Source: Deltaproteobacteria bacterium (lineage in GTDB: Bacteria; Desulfobacterota; Deferrisomatia; Deferrisomatales; JACRMM01). From it: a stretch of DNA of 61,309 bases. Shown piece after piece: positions 1-7,848 of the stretch; position 1 is the first letter of the stretch; each line of letters opens with the position of its first letter. The translations under genes and the position numbers were made by a program. The stretch covers positions 1 through 61,309 of the forward strand of contig JACRMM010000060.1 of the NCBI GenBank assembly GCA_016214985.1, in the 5' to 3' direction. The notes under the pieces were generated by a model. It made no database searches, was not told the origin of the DNA, and saw nothing but the letters and a program-made list of their open reading frames with translations.

Positions 1-311
1 ACCCCCAGGCCCGACTGCCGGGCTTCGACCTTGGACAGCTGCCGAAGATCACGGCCGCCGAAGCCTGGCCGCAGACGTGGAACCCTCGTTGCGCGCCGTC
101 ACCCGCGTGAACTCACGTTATTCGTTCTTGGACAGCAGTGAGTTTGGGCGGATTCCCGCGCCTTTGGGCGTCGCAGGCATTGCCCCAAAAAACAGACACG
201 GTGTTCCTTCTAGCCGTCCCGGAGGGCTCAACTGGGCGCGCAAGTGAGCGGCCGTGCGAGTCCGCCAAGACTCACGGGGCAAAAGCGCCAGACAATCCTG
301 TTTCGCTTCCG
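1..311. other. Left edge, no supportable gene
   Basis: No convincing gene is seen here. One short plus-strand frame is open from base 3 to a stop at 108-110 and could be the last 35 residues of a protein that begins outside the window (it reads ...FDLGQLPKITAAEAW...), but I cannot place it in a family. The rest is the region downstream of the minus-strand gene chain that ends at 312. Confidence 0.25.
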
Positions 312-638
312 TCAATGCGCCACACTCCGCAGCCATTGACTCACATCAATCACGTTTTCGGGCTTGGTGCCTCGTGTGCCAGCAACGAGTAGAGCGCGTT
401 CTACCAGATCCGCCACCTTCCGTTTTCCGTGGACTTCGACGCACTCGGGGCAGAGGCGATAGAGGATCAGCCTTTCCTTGCCAGGTGCAGGAGGGGCCAA
501 GGGGGTGAAGAAACCGGGATTGTCGGGGCGGAACATGCCCACGCAGCGGGTTGCGATTCCGCAGAGAATACAGGACTGCTCGTGCTGGGCCGCGCGGGCG
601 ACGACCTCCCGAACGTCGGGGAACGGTTTCGAGTTCAT
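312..638 (-). CDS. Small Cys-pair protein of the integrated element
   Basis: This 108-residue protein is of unknown function. The start at 638 is chosen because its ATG overlaps the stop of the preceding gene (ATGA, 635-638) and a G-rich ribosome site precedes it. The chain begins MNSKPFPDVREVV. It carries one C-x2-C pair in a CILCG context about 30 residues in, a further Cys ten residues on, and a CPEC pair near the middle. This spacing suits a small zinc-binding knuckle. It is the last gene of a chain of overlapping minus-strand genes that starts near 2926, so it is probably co-translated with the replication genes. A role in element maintenance is inferred only from position. Confidence 0.55.
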   Translation of the reverse strand: MNSKPFPDVREVVARAAQHEQSCILCGIATRCVGMFRPDNPGFFTPLAPPAPGKERLILYRLCPECVEVHGKRKVADLVERALLVAGTRGTKPENVIDVSQWLRSVAH

Positions 639-1048
639 GCTGTGTGCCCCCTTTCCGAAGGCTTGTGTGCCCCCTGGTCGCACATCGGACAGCGACACCC
701 CGGCGCTGGTACCGTGGGCGGGAGGGTCAACCGGGTCCGTGGCGCTGCCGCTTTCAGCCGCTCGAACGCAAGGTGCCCCGCCGATGGGGTATCGACGCCC
801 TCGGAAACGAGTGAAATCGTGTCGGCCTTCCACCGCTGCCACAGGTCCCGGGGCCAGAAGAGGAGCTGACGGCGATACTCGGGAGCGCCGCCGCGGCCCA
901 CGGCCGGCTGCGTGGGTAGTGAGCGGGACTCCACAGTGTCGGCTACTGGGAAAGGGGCGGCCGAGGGTAGGGCCAAAACCGCGGCGCCACACACGACGCA
1001 AGCGCGCCATCGGGGGTTGATCGGAGCGCCACAGCTACAGGCGCTCAT
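635..1048 (-). CDS. Zinc-ribbon-like small protein
   Basis: This 137-residue protein begins MSACSCGAPINPRW and has CSC and CVVC pairs within the first 21 residues, a compact zinc-ribbon pattern. A second pair (CRCPMC) lies near the C-terminus. The middle (YRRQLLFWPRDLWQRWKADT) is rich in Trp and Arg. The start ATG at 1048 overlaps the stop of the preceding short ORF, and its own stop overlaps the start of the next gene; both junctions are ATGA. Proteins like this are common in proteobacterial integrated elements next to RepA-like helicases, but I know no assigned function. It could bind nucleic acid; this is inference from the zinc motif. Confidence 0.55.
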   Translation of the reverse strand: MSACSCGAPINPRWRACVVCGAAVLALPSAAPFPVADTVESRSLPTQPAVGRGGAPEYRRQLLFWPRDLWQRWKADTISLVSEGVDTPSAGHLAFERLKAAAPRTRLTLPPTVPAPGCRCPMCDQGAHKPSERGHTA

Positions 1049-1260
1049 GCCCGCACCTGGAAACTCGGCTGGAAACTCATTGGAAACGTACTGGTTTCCA
1101 TACCTCTGGACGCGCGGACGCCTGGAAACTTCCGTAAACGGCTCCAGTAGCGGGCTTCAGGCCTCAAGTTTCCAGTTTCCACGTATGAGGTATCCGTGCA
1201 GGAAACTGGAAACTCGGGGCGGCCTCCAGGGAAACTCGATGGAAACTTGGCAGCGTTCAT
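1045..1260 (-). CDS. Short coupled ORF over the GGAAACT array
   Basis: This 71-codon reading frame is joined by ATGA overlaps to the RepA-like helicase upstream (1257-1260) and the zinc-ribbon gene downstream (1045-1048), which suggests that it is at least traversed by ribosomes. Its sequence is low in complexity because it is made largely of the repeated GGAAACT box, giving recurring FP, SFQ and ETG residues. It has no recognisable domain. It may be a leader or spacer that keeps translation coupled across a DNA repeat array rather than a functional protein. The alternative is that the region is non-coding origin DNA that happens to stay open. Confidence 0.35.
   Translation of the reverse strand: MNAAKFPSSFPGGRPEFPVSCTDTSYVETGNLRPEARYWSRLRKFPGVRASRGMETSTFPMSFQPSFQVRA
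1058..1248. repeat. Iteron-like array of GGAAACT boxes
   Basis: About eleven copies of a TGGAAACT-like box lie in 190 bp. Direct copies start near 1058, 1070, 1081 (ending in CG), 1123, 1200, 1207, 1229 and 1240, and inverted copies (AGTTTCCA or GGTTTCCA) near 1093, 1166 and 1174. Two copies overlap by one base (1200/1207), and two inverted copies do so at 1166/1174. The array directly follows the RepA-like helicase gene. Short repeats next to a replication gene are typical of iterons, so a replication origin of the element is a reasonable inference, but no AT-rich unwinding region is obvious inside the array. Confidence 0.6.
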
Positions 1261-2705
1261 CGCTCTGCCTCCCTGAGCTTGCCGGTCAGCCTGAGGGGCT
1301 GGCGCCGGTCGCCGGGGGCGAGGTGCCCGAGGTCTCGGGCTTTCTTCACCAGCTTCGAGACTGCGCCCTTCGTCAGCCCGAGTTCATCCGGGAGATCGGC
1401 TTGCAGTTCGACCCCGTCGGACACGGCCTGTAGGAGCCTGTCCAGGTTGGACTCCTGAACCGGTCTCCACGTCCACGTCAGGGACCCGGCCTCGTCCTTC
1501 ACGAGAGACGCTTCGAAGTCACTTACTGCCTCCCCTGTGACTCCTCTACTCTTCGTGAACCGAACGACGAACCGCGCACCGTCCTCGGCCCGGGCATCGT
1601 GGGGACGGTCCAGACGGATCACTGTATCCAAAAGATCCTCCCGTCCAGACGTTCCCCGCTGGTCGCCGCCCTTGCCGGCGTGGTGGACGAGGATCACGGC
1701 GACGCCGCGGTGTCGCAGCGACAAGAGCCACGGGACCACCTGCTCCCAGTCTCGCTTCTTGTCCTCGTCCATGCCCGAGAAGAGACACGAGATATTGTCC
1801 AAGACTACCACTCGCACCTCGGGCGTTGCGTCCACGATCCGGGACACGGCCTCGCGCACCCGGGGGTCGCTCAATCGGAGGTCACGCTTGGTGGAGTTGT
1901 AGACGTGCTCGCCCGGGAGAAACCGTAGAAGGCCGTCCGCCGCCGGGTTCTGCATGAGATCGGCCACCCGCTGACGCATCGCGCCGAGGGGCATTTCGCC
2001 ATCCACATAGAGCACGCCCACCGGATGCTCCGGTGCGGCCCACCGTAGGAACGGGGAGCCACAGGCGAGCGACACGGCAGAGGAGAGGGAGAAGAAGGTC
2101 TTACCGATGCCTCGCTGCCCGTAGACCATCACCAGAGCGCCCTCGGGGAGCCAAGGGAACCACGCCTTCCGCTCGGGAAGTGTGAGACTGAAGAGTCCCT
2201 TGAGATCGATCACACAGGCGCCCAGTTCCTTCTCGAGCGTCTTCGGCCCCGAGGCGGTGAGGGCGTCCACGTCCGCCCGAATCGCCAGTAGTGCCACGGC
2301 AAGGTCGGCAGACACGTCCCGGGCCGCTTGCTCGAGCTGCGCCGCGATCACGAGCGCCTGACGACGCTGGAAGTCGGCCCGGAGCGTCGCCACGTGACCG
2401 GCGAGGAAGTCCCGGTTGGGCATGGCGAGGTCACTGAGAGCGAGGAGGTCGGACACGTTCTCGCCGGTCCGCAGTGCGGCGGCTTCAGGCGTCAGGGCTT
2501 CTTGGGCGTCGAGGATCTCCTTGAAGGCCTTGAACAGATTCCGGTCCGTCGTGCTCCAGAACAGAGAGAGGTCGGCCCCGATGTCCTTCGCCAGCTGCGC
2601 CGGCCGCACCTCGTACCGATCGGCGAAGAGAATGCTTGCGAGAACGGTCTTCGCGCTCGCTGTCGCGTAGGGCACGGGTTGTTTGTTCTGGCCGTCGGGG
2701 TTCAT
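1257..2705 (-). CDS. RepA-like AAA/RecA-fold helicase ATPase
   Basis: This 482-residue protein has a RecA-fold core of the RepA helicase type (AAA_25). The Walker A motif reads YGQRGIGKTFF, about 190 residues in. A Walker B-like strand (VRVVVLDNIS) and a later VILVHHAGKGG segment are typical of hexameric RepA/RSF1010-type helicases. The N-terminal 150 residues are helical and unassigned, and the C-terminus holds a short winged-helix-like stretch (DELGLTKGAVSKLVKKARDLG). The start at 2705 overlaps the stop of the small gene upstream (ATGA). Another ATG four codons upstream is possible. It probably unwinds DNA during replication or mobilisation of the element, and the GGAAACT array immediately downstream supports that role. 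Confidence 0.8.
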   Translation of the reverse strand: MNPDGQNKQPVPYATASAKTVLASILFADRYEVRPAQLAKDIGADLSLFWSTTDRNLFKAFKEILDAQEALTPEAAALRTGENVSDLLALSDLAMPNRDFLAGHVATLRADFQRRQALVIAAQLEQAARDVSADLAVALLAIRADVDALTASGPKTLEKELGACVIDLKGLFSLTLPERKAWFPWLPEGALVMVYGQRGIGKTFFSLSSAVSLACGSPFLRWAAPEHPVGVLYVDGEMPLGAMRQRVADLMQNPAADGLLRFLPGEHVYNSTKRDLRLSDPRVREAVSRIVDATPEVRVVVLDNISCLFSGMDEDKKRDWEQVVPWLLSLRHRGVAVILVHHAGKGGDQRGTSGREDLLDTVIRLDRPHDARAEDGARFVVRFTKSRGVTGEAVSDFEASLVKDEAGSLTWTWRPVQESNLDRLLQAVSDGVELQADLPDELGLTKGAVSKLVKKARDLGHLAPGDRRQPLRLTGKLREAER

Positions 2706-2926
2706 GGTACACCCCATGTGCTGCGCGCTGATCCTGGGGCAACGTCGCGCGTCTGGAGGGGCACTCTCCGGCCCCTGCCGTCGAAGATCACCCTGAAGGT
2801 TTCGGCGGCGGTCGTCGCGTTGAACGGGCCGCGCTCGCGGTGTAGACTGCCCCCCATCTTGAGGGCGGCACTTGGGGCCCGGGCGCGTCGAACGCTCGGG
2901 CTTCGCTGTTCTTGAGGTGGGAGCAT
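2702..2926 (-). CDS. Small unknown protein ahead of the helicase
   Basis: This 74-residue reading frame starts at 2926, nine bases after the AlpA-like gene ends, and its stop overlaps the helicase start by ATGA. The second half (GPFNATTAAETFRVIFDGRG) looks protein-like, while the first 25 residues are Arg/Pro-rich and may lie upstream of the true start (an internal Met occurs at residue 24). No domain is recognised. The position between an AlpA-type regulator and a RepA-like helicase, and the coupling, argue that it is translated. Confidence 0.45.
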   Translation of the reverse strand: MLPPQEQRSPSVRRARAPSAALKMGGSLHRERGPFNATTAAETFRVIFDGRGRRVPLQTRDVAPGSARSTWGVP

Positions 2927-2935
2927 CGTCGGCCC

Positions 2936-3184
2936 CTACGCCCGACGTTCCGCAATCAGCGTGCGGATGGATTCGACTGTCCACGCGGTGGTCCGTGGCC
3001 CCAACTTGACCGCAGCTGGATATCGCCCATCGCGAACGCCTTGCCACCAGGAGGAACGGGAGACAGGGATGATCGGAGGGGTTGGCGGGATAGGCGGGTC
3101 GGCCGTCGGGTCGCCGTGGTCGCCGATGATCTGCTTGAGCCGCAGGAAACCAGTTTCAGGTATTTGGTGGATGATGCTGGTCAT
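2936..3184 (-). CDS. AlpA-family excisionase/regulator
   Basis: This 82-residue protein is of the AlpA (phage CP4-57 regulatory) type, a MerR-like winged helix-turn-helix. The hallmarks are GFLRLKQIIG near the N-terminus, PVSRSSWWQGVRDGRYPAAVKLGPRTTAW in the middle (quoted here only to show the SxSxxWxxVxxGxYP signature) and a closing IRTLIAE helix. The start at 3184 is preceded by a strong GGAGG site; an in-frame ATG 19 codons upstream lacks support. Members usually activate the integrase or act as excisionase (directionality) factors. Location between the integrase and helicase genes fits that job. Confidence 0.85.
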   Translation of the reverse strand: MTSIIHQIPETGFLRLKQIIGDHGDPTADPPIPPTPPIIPVSRSSWWQGVRDGRYPAAVKLGPRTTAWTVESIRTLIAERRA

Positions 3185-3287
3185 AGGGGCGCCTCCTCGC
3201 TTGTCGTTGGACTTGCGAGGCTGGAATATAGGCGGCCCCAATTATTCTAAATAGACGACACGATTTATTGGTGAATCGAAACACCCG

Positions 3288-3866
3288 TTACGATTTCCGA
3301 CCCGCTTGCTTCCATTTAATGTTTCCGGATTCCCTGATAGCACTTGCCCAGGCGCGCTGTACAGCCCTGCCTGACACGGAGAATAACCGTTGGGCATCCT
3401 CCTGATATGCTTTTACGTTCTTGGTTGGTGGCGCTCCCTCTCTCATCATATCAACAAACCAACGCTTACACTTGTCCTCCCCCCGTACGGTGTTCGCCTG
3501 CTTCTCTTCGTGTGCAGGGAAAGCCCTCTTCAGGGTGGCCACGTCGAATCGCAAACCGTCCCAACCCGGGGGGCCGCCCTCCGGTACGGCTCCGAACACC
3601 TCTTGGACTCCGTTGTGATAACCCACGATGCTGAGTGCGGCCCACTCACCGGGAACCATTAGACGGGCAGGTTTTGCGTCGTCTCCGACGAAACGGCCCC
3701 AAGCCTCAACCGTGCCTTTTTGGAGGGCTACTAGCAGATCGACACGGGCCCGAAGAAATGCAATGTCTTCGTTCGCCATTGCCCAGGACCAGTGGTAGGC
3801 ATCTTCGTCGCCCGTGAATACGCGAAGCGCAATCCAGCAAACCGCGTCCTCAAAATCACAAAACAT
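3288..3866 (-). CDS. Unknown island protein
   Basis: This 192-residue protein is of unknown function and lies between the integrase and the AlpA-like regulator. It is acidic in the first half (FEDAVCWIALRVFTGDEDAYHW) and has a basic C-terminal tail (IKWKQAGRKS). A segment near 150-175 (AQRLFSVSGRAVQRAWASAIRESG) resembles a helix-turn-helix, so DNA binding is possible. Its base composition is lower in GC than that of the flanking host genes, consistent with foreign origin. The start at 3866 is the first ATG of the frame. I recognise this kind of gene as common next to P4-type integrases but cannot name a function. Confidence 0.6.
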   Translation of the reverse strand: MFCDFEDAVCWIALRVFTGDEDAYHWSWAMANEDIAFLRARVDLLVALQKGTVEAWGRFVGDDAKPARLMVPGEWAALSIVGYHNGVQEVFGAVPEGGPPGWDGLRFDVATLKRAFPAHEEKQANTVRGEDKCKRWFVDMMREGAPPTKNVKAYQEDAQRLFSVSGRAVQRAWASAIRESGNIKWKQAGRKS

Positions 3867-3970
3867 CGATGTACCCCCGCACAGGTCGCACAGGAGAGAA
3901 GAGCGCCCCGCCGGTCCGGGTGTGCGGTCCCGGGGTTTCGGCCCGTCGGCCTAGGCGGGGCGTTTCGTGG

Positions 3971-5194
3971 TCAGGTTCCCGCGGCCTTCCCAGGGAAAGG
4001 GATCACCTCCGCCCCGTCCCTCAGTCGGTCCAGGTAGTCCGCCCACGCCTGCATCATCTTCCGGCGCTCGGGCAGGTGCTCGGCGTAGTTGTAAGCGGCG
4101 CGGTCGTTGTCGCGCTCGGCGTGGGCAAGCTGGCGCTCGATGGCGTCGCGGTGCCAAGCCTGTTCATTCAGAAGCGTTGACGCCGTGCTGCGGAAGCCGT
4201 GCCCGGTCATCTCGTCGCCCGTGTAGCCCATCCGCCGGAGCGCGGCGTTGACGGTGTTTTCGCTCATGCAGCGTTCCGGTGTTCGGATGCTGGGGAAGAG
4301 GTAGCGGCCGGCGCCCGTGAGGGGATGCAACTCTCGGAGAACCGCGAGTGCTTGGCGGGAGAGGGGAACAAGGTGAGGGATCCGCATCTTCATCTTCTCC
4401 GCTGGGATGCGCCACTCGGCCTTGTCGAGGTCGAATTCCTTCCACTCCGCATGACGCAATTCCCCGGGGCGGACGAACACGAGCGGCGCCAGCCGAAGGG
4501 CGCACTTGGTCACGAAGGCGCCCTCGTACCCCTCTACAGAGCGCAAGAGGGCGCCCACCTTCTTCGGGTCCGTGACGCTGGCGTGGTGCTTGGATCGGAG
4601 GGGGGGCAGGGCCCCGCGGATGTCGGCGGAAGGGTCGCGGTCGGCGCGGCCCGTGGCAACCGCGTAGCGGAGGATTTGCCCACAGGCTTGCTTGACCCGG
4701 TGCGCGGTGTCCAGGGCGCCCCTGGCCTCGATCCGCTGGACGGCCGCCAGAAGCTCGGGCGCCTTCACCTCGCCGACGGCTTGGGCACCGATCCAAGGGA
4801 AGATATCCACTTCGAGCCGGCGCAAGATCCTCTCCCGATGGTTCGCGGTCCACTTGTGCGCGTTCTTCGCGTGCCACTCTCGCGCCACGGCCTCGAAGGT
4901 GTTGACCACGCGGGCGACGTCCGCGGCCTTCTTCTCCTTGCGGGCTGCGCTTGGGTCAACGTCGTTGGCGAGGAGCTTACGCGCTTCGTCGCGGCGCTGC
5001 CGGGCCTCCTTGAGCCCGACGGCGGGATAGACACCCATGGACAAGAGCTTCTCCTTGCCGGAGAATCGGTACTTCAGACGCCAGCGCTTACCCCCGGCGG
5101 GGGTAACTTCGAGGTAAAGGCCGCCCCCGTCGAAGAGCTTGAGCGTCTTGTCTGGGGTCTTGGCTTGACGGATGGCAGTGTCGGTCAGGGGCAT
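3971..5194 (-). CDS. P4-type tyrosine integrase
   Basis: This 407-residue site-specific recombinase has a full-length P4/CP4-57 integrase architecture. The N-terminal DUF4102 arm-binding domain begins MPLTDTAIRQAK and includes FDGGGLYLEV. A SAM-like core-binding domain spans about 100-190, and the catalytic domain about 210-390. The catalytic residues are visible: Arg in RPGELRHAEW, the HGFR box, a following His in AHAERD, and the nucleophile Tyr in YNYAEHLPERR. It probably integrates the element into the 3' end of the adjacent tRNA-Leu. TTACCCCC boxes around its start are candidate arm sites that could also control its expression. No truncation is seen. Confidence 0.95.
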   Translation of the reverse strand: MPLTDTAIRQAKTPDKTLKLFDGGGLYLEVTPAGGKRWRLKYRFSGKEKLLSMGVYPAVGLKEARQRRDEARKLLANDVDPSAARKEKKAADVARVVNTFEAVAREWHAKNAHKWTANHRERILRRLEVDIFPWIGAQAVGEVKAPELLAAVQRIEARGALDTAHRVKQACGQILRYAVATGRADRDPSADIRGALPPLRSKHHASVTDPKKVGALLRSVEGYEGAFVTKCALRLAPLVFVRPGELRHAEWKEFDLDKAEWRIPAEKMKMRIPHLVPLSRQALAVLRELHPLTGAGRYLFPSIRTPERCMSENTVNAALRRMGYTGDEMTGHGFRSTASTLLNEQAWHRDAIERQLAHAERDNDRAAYNYAEHLPERRKMMQAWADYLDRLRDGAEVIPFPGKAAGT

Positions 5195-5254
5195 TGGGGG
5201 TAACCTCCCTCGCCTGAGGAGTCGTTACCCCGGAAGTTACCCCCACTTACCCCC
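5087..5254. repeat. Six TTACCCCC boxes at the integrase end
   Basis: The 9-bp box (G/C)TTACCCCC, or a copy one base shorter, occurs at 5087-5095, 5224-5231, 5236-5244 and 5246-5254 on the plus strand and inverted at 5099-5107 and 5196-5204. Four copies lie in the short gap between the integrase start and the tRNA, two inside the first codons of the integrase. Clustered short repeats beside an integrase are typical of arm-type binding sites; that reading is inferred. Confidence 0.5.
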
Positions 5255-5294
5255 GGATGTCAACGGACGCGGCTGGATGTTGCAGGACACAAGA

Positions 5295-5334
5295 AAGGCC
5301 GGAAACCCGCTTTGCTCTAAGGAGTTCCGGCCTT
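5295..5334 (-). terminator. Hairpin terminator of tRNA-Leu
   Basis: A perfect 10-bp inverted repeat (5295-5304 with 5325-5334, arms AAGGCCGGAA/TTCCGGCCTT) with a 20-base loop lies 25 bases after the tRNA-Leu 3' end. On the minus strand it is followed by a T-rich run (TCTTGT). It probably ends the tRNA transcript, and it lies inside the island side of the junction. Confidence 0.6.
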
Positions 5335-5359
5335 CTTTGGACGTACTTGGACGGTCAAA

Positions 5360-5446
5360 TGGTGCCCGGGGCGGGGCTCGAACCCGCATGACCTGACGGT
5401 CAGGGGATTTTAAGTCCCCAGTGTCTGCCGATTCCACCACCCGGGC
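5360..5446 (-). tRNA. tRNA-Leu (anticodon UAA)
   Basis: On the minus strand this folds as an 87-nt class II tRNA. The acceptor stem GCCCGGG/CCCGGGC is followed by A and an encoded CCA. The anticodon stem-loop GGGGACTTAAAATCCCC carries TAA, and a variable arm (TGACCGTCA) and a T-loop (GGTTCGAGCCC) are present. The long variable arm and the anticodon identify leucine. Its 3' end faces the integrase and is the probable attachment site of the element at 1-5362. Confidence 0.95.
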
Positions 5447-5597
5447 ACGTCGAGCCGGGCTGTGGCCGGGGGATCTCGCTCGGTCCCCTTGACGAGCCAC
5501 CGCCGGAAGGTATCACGGGTCACCGATGCGGGCCAATCCCCGCTGTTGGGAGAGACGCCCGACCCGGTTCCGCTTGGCATCACGGAGGGGGTGCAGC

Positions 5598-7058
5598 ATG
5601 AGCGACCGATGCATTATTGCCGCGCAGCCAATCGTACCCGTCTCCTGCCGCGTTCTGCGGGTGTGGCTGCTGCTCACCCTGACCCTCGTTCTTGGATTCG
5701 GGGCGGCCACTGCGGCTCCCCCGGCGGACGCGCCCACGATCTCCGGCATTTCGGTCGACGCGCGGGCGGACCGCTTCGTCGTGCGCTACGACCTCGCGGC
5801 GAGGGAGCCGGTGGGCGTGGCGCTCGTCGGCTCGACCGACGGCGGCCGCACCTACCGCCTGTCCATCCGCTCGGTGGAGGGCGACGTGGGGCACCCGGTC
5901 CCGCCGGGGCGGGGGCGGACGATCGAGTGGGCGTATCGGAAGGACTACCCGGGCGGCCTCGGGGGGACCGATCTCACCTTGGACGTGGTCCCCGTGGGAG
6001 AGCGCTACCTCACCGTACCCCTGCACGGGCGGTTCGGCGTCGAGCTCGACGAGGATCTCCTGCGCGACTGCCTCCGCTGCGTCGTCGCGGCCTCGGCCAC
6101 CTTCGTGGTGCTGGAGATCGAGAGCCCGGGCGGCTCGGTGCTCGAGATGGAGGACATGCTCGATGTCCTCGTGGAGTGGAAGGGGGATCACCCGTCGGTT
6201 CGCGTGCTCGCCCTGGTCCGCGGCGAGGCGTCCCACGCGGCCGCGCTCTTCGCCGCGGCCGCGGGCGATGAGGTGTTCCTGCTTCCGGGCGCGTCGATCG
6301 GGGCCAACGGCTCGGCGCCGCCCGGCGGCCCAGAGGTCCTGCCGCGCGAGCGCGACCTCCCCGACGGCGTTCGGGAGAAAGTCTTCACCCTGGCAGCGAA
6401 GCACGGCATCGACCCCACGCTCCTCGACGCCTTGATCCGCCCGCAGCGCGTCGCCCTGGCGCTGACGCCGGGTGCGGGCCGGCGCGTGGTCGCCGTGCCC
6501 GAGGGCCCGGTTCCACCGCGCCACCTCCTCCTCTCGGACGGGAAACGCCTCGCCCGCTTGACCGCGGCCGACGCGGTGCTGGCGGGCTACGCGGTTGCAA
6601 CGGTGCGGGATTACGAGGACCTGGGGAGGCAGCTGGGCCGGCCGGGCTGGGTCTCCACGGGAGACGACGCCGAGAAGGTGGCCCAGGCCTTCCGGCGGCA
6701 GGTGGAGAAGACCCTGGCCGACTACGAGAACCTCGCGGACATGCTCCGTGACGGGCTCGCGCAGGCCGAGGCCCCGGAAGGCGCCGCCTCCCTCGACGCG
6801 CAGGATGCCGGGGAGTTTCTCGAGCTCGTCGAGGATCTTCAGGGGTTGGCGCGCGTGGCTCCGTTCATCGAGGCCCGCCGGGACAGCGACTTCCCCCGAG
6901 GGATCGCCGGCCTGCGGGCGCCCTTCGAGGCTTTGCGGACCGCTGCGGCTTCGACCTCGGCCGGTGCGGCTGCATCCGCGGCGCCCACCCGCCGCCGCGG
7001 GGTCACTCGGGCCTGGCACGGCTTCAACCGCTCGGCGCCCTCTCCCTCACGCTCGTGA
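5598..7058 (+). CDS. Exported ClpP/NfeD-fold protein
   Basis: This 486-residue protein starts at 5598 behind a GGAGGGGG site. A hydrophobic stretch (VWLLLTLTLVLGFG) ending near AATAAPP is a signal peptide after a longer-than-usual N-region. Residues about 45-130 form a beta-rich domain. Residues about 150-260 resemble the ClpP-like crotonase fold of NfeD1b/SppA proteins: VLEIESPGGSVLEMEDM, a Ser in the GEASHAAALFAAAAGDEV segment at the place of the usual nucleophile, and PGASIGANGS. The C-terminal half contains predicted helices and no NfeD membrane domain. It could be a periplasmic serine protease of the NfeD class, but a Lys general base is not obvious, so activity is uncertain. It is a single gene with no close partner. 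Confidence 0.65.
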   Translation: MSDRCIIAAQPIVPVSCRVLRVWLLLTLTLVLGFGAATAAPPADAPTISGISVDARADRFVVRYDLAAREPVGVALVGSTDGGRTYRLSIRSVEGDVGHPVPPGRGRTIEWAYRKDYPGGLGGTDLTLDVVPVGERYLTVPLHGRFGVELDEDLLRDCLRCVVAASATFVVLEIESPGGSVLEMEDMLDVLVEWKGDHPSVRVLALVRGEASHAAALFAAAAGDEVFLLPGASIGANGSAPPGGPEVLPRERDLPDGVREKVFTLAAKHGIDPTLLDALIRPQRVALALTPGAGRRVVAVPEGPVPPRHLLLSDGKRLARLTAADAVLAGYAVATVRDYEDLGRQLGRPGWVSTGDDAEKVAQAFRRQVEKTLADYENLADMLRDGLAQAEAPEGAASLDAQDAGEFLELVEDLQGLARVAPFIEARRDSDFPRGIAGLRAPFEALRTAAASTSAGAAASAAPTRRRGVTRAWHGFNRSAPSPSRS

Positions 7059-7210
7059 CGGCGGCGCTAGCCTCGGGCCGTGCGCCCGAACGCGAAGTTC
7101 CAAGTACCACAGGGACACATCCGCAGATTTCGCAGACGGAGCCGTGTCGCCTCCTGTGCTATCCTCCGGCCGCACGATACGAACAGTTGGCGGGACGAAC
7201 GGAGCAGTCG

Positions 7211-7843
7211 ATGCAGAAGATCCTGGTGGTTCAGCGAGATGGGTTGGGACAGGGGAAGGTCAGGGCGATCGCGGAGCGCGGGGTGGGGCTGGAGCTCAAG
7301 ACCGTGGACGTGGACGGGCCCTTCTCACCCCTCGTGGACGAGCCCGAGCGCCACTTTCCGCCGGACCTGCCAGCCCTGCTCGCGTGGGCGGACCTGGTGC
7401 TCGACCACCTCTACCACCCGGACCTCACCGGCTTCCTGCTCGAGCGGTGCCGCGAGGCGGGCCTTCCGGTGATCGCCTCCGGGCGAAAGCTCCCGGAGGG
7501 CGCCTTTACGCCCACGACCTGCTGCACCCTGGGCCGGATCGAAGGCCTCGGCGAGTATGCCTGCCAGTTCGGTGCGCCCGAGTTCTCGGTGGAGGTCGAC
7601 GGCGGGCGGATCGCCTCGATCGCCGTGCTGCGCGGCGCGCCCTGTGCCGCCACCTGGAAGGCGGCCGAGGCAGTCATCGGGCTTCCGGTCGAGGACGCCC
7701 TGCCCCGCATCGGCCTCGCGACCCAGTTTCACTGCTTCGCCAAGGCGAACCCCAACGTCTTTCTCACCAACCCCCTTCACGTCGCCGGGGAGGTCCACAC
7801 GGCAGCGCTGAAGAAGGCGCTCGGCAAGGCGGCGGAAGGCTAG
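7211..7843 (+). CDS. DUF166 family protein
   Basis: This 210-residue protein belongs to the DUF166 type known from methanogens and anaerobic proteobacteria. The start ATG at 7211 opens a beta strand (MQKILVVQRDGLGQGKVRAI). Several conserved-looking Cys residues are present, including the CC pair in FTPTTCCTLG, YACQFG and GAPCAATW, consistent with metal or cluster binding. It was once described as thymidylate-synthase-like, but the biochemical role is not established. It lies alone between the ClpP-fold gene and the convergent CBS gene, whose end is only five bases away. Confidence 0.7.
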   Translation: MQKILVVQRDGLGQGKVRAIAERGVGLELKTVDVDGPFSPLVDEPERHFPPDLPALLAWADLVLDHLYHPDLTGFLLERCREAGLPVIASGRKLPEGAFTPTTCCTLGRIEGLGEYACQFGAPEFSVEVDGGRIASIAVLRGAPCAATWKAAEAVIGLPVEDALPRIGLATQFHCFAKANPNVFLTNPLHVAGEVHTAALKKALGKAAEG

Positions 7844-7848
7844 CCCCT

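Larger units (their letters stand above)
1..5362. mobile_element. Right part of an integrative element at tRNA-Leu
   Basis: A P4-type tyrosine integrase (start 5194) sits 165 bp from the 3' end of a tRNA-Leu gene (5360-5446), the usual arrangement for islands integrated into a tRNA 3' end. Behind it come an unknown protein, an AlpA-type regulator, a RepA-like helicase and small coupled genes, a typical cargo of replicative or satellite elements. The chromosomal boundary should lie within the tRNA 3' end. I found no second copy of the tRNA 3' sequence between 1 and 3970, so the other att site is probably outside the window. AT-rich stretches around 3240-3300 contrast with the GC-rich host sequence. 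The element type and left boundary are inferred. Confidence 0.65.

Noticed and set aside
5526..5597. Longer N-terminus for the ClpP-fold protein from 5526
   Set aside because: Those residues are Arg-rich and precede a strong ribosome site at 5584-5591 and a normal start at 5598.
7114..7140. Possible tandem repeat CGCAGATTT/CGCAGACGG in the spacer before the DUF166 gene
   Set aside because: Only two partial copies, too few to separate from chance.
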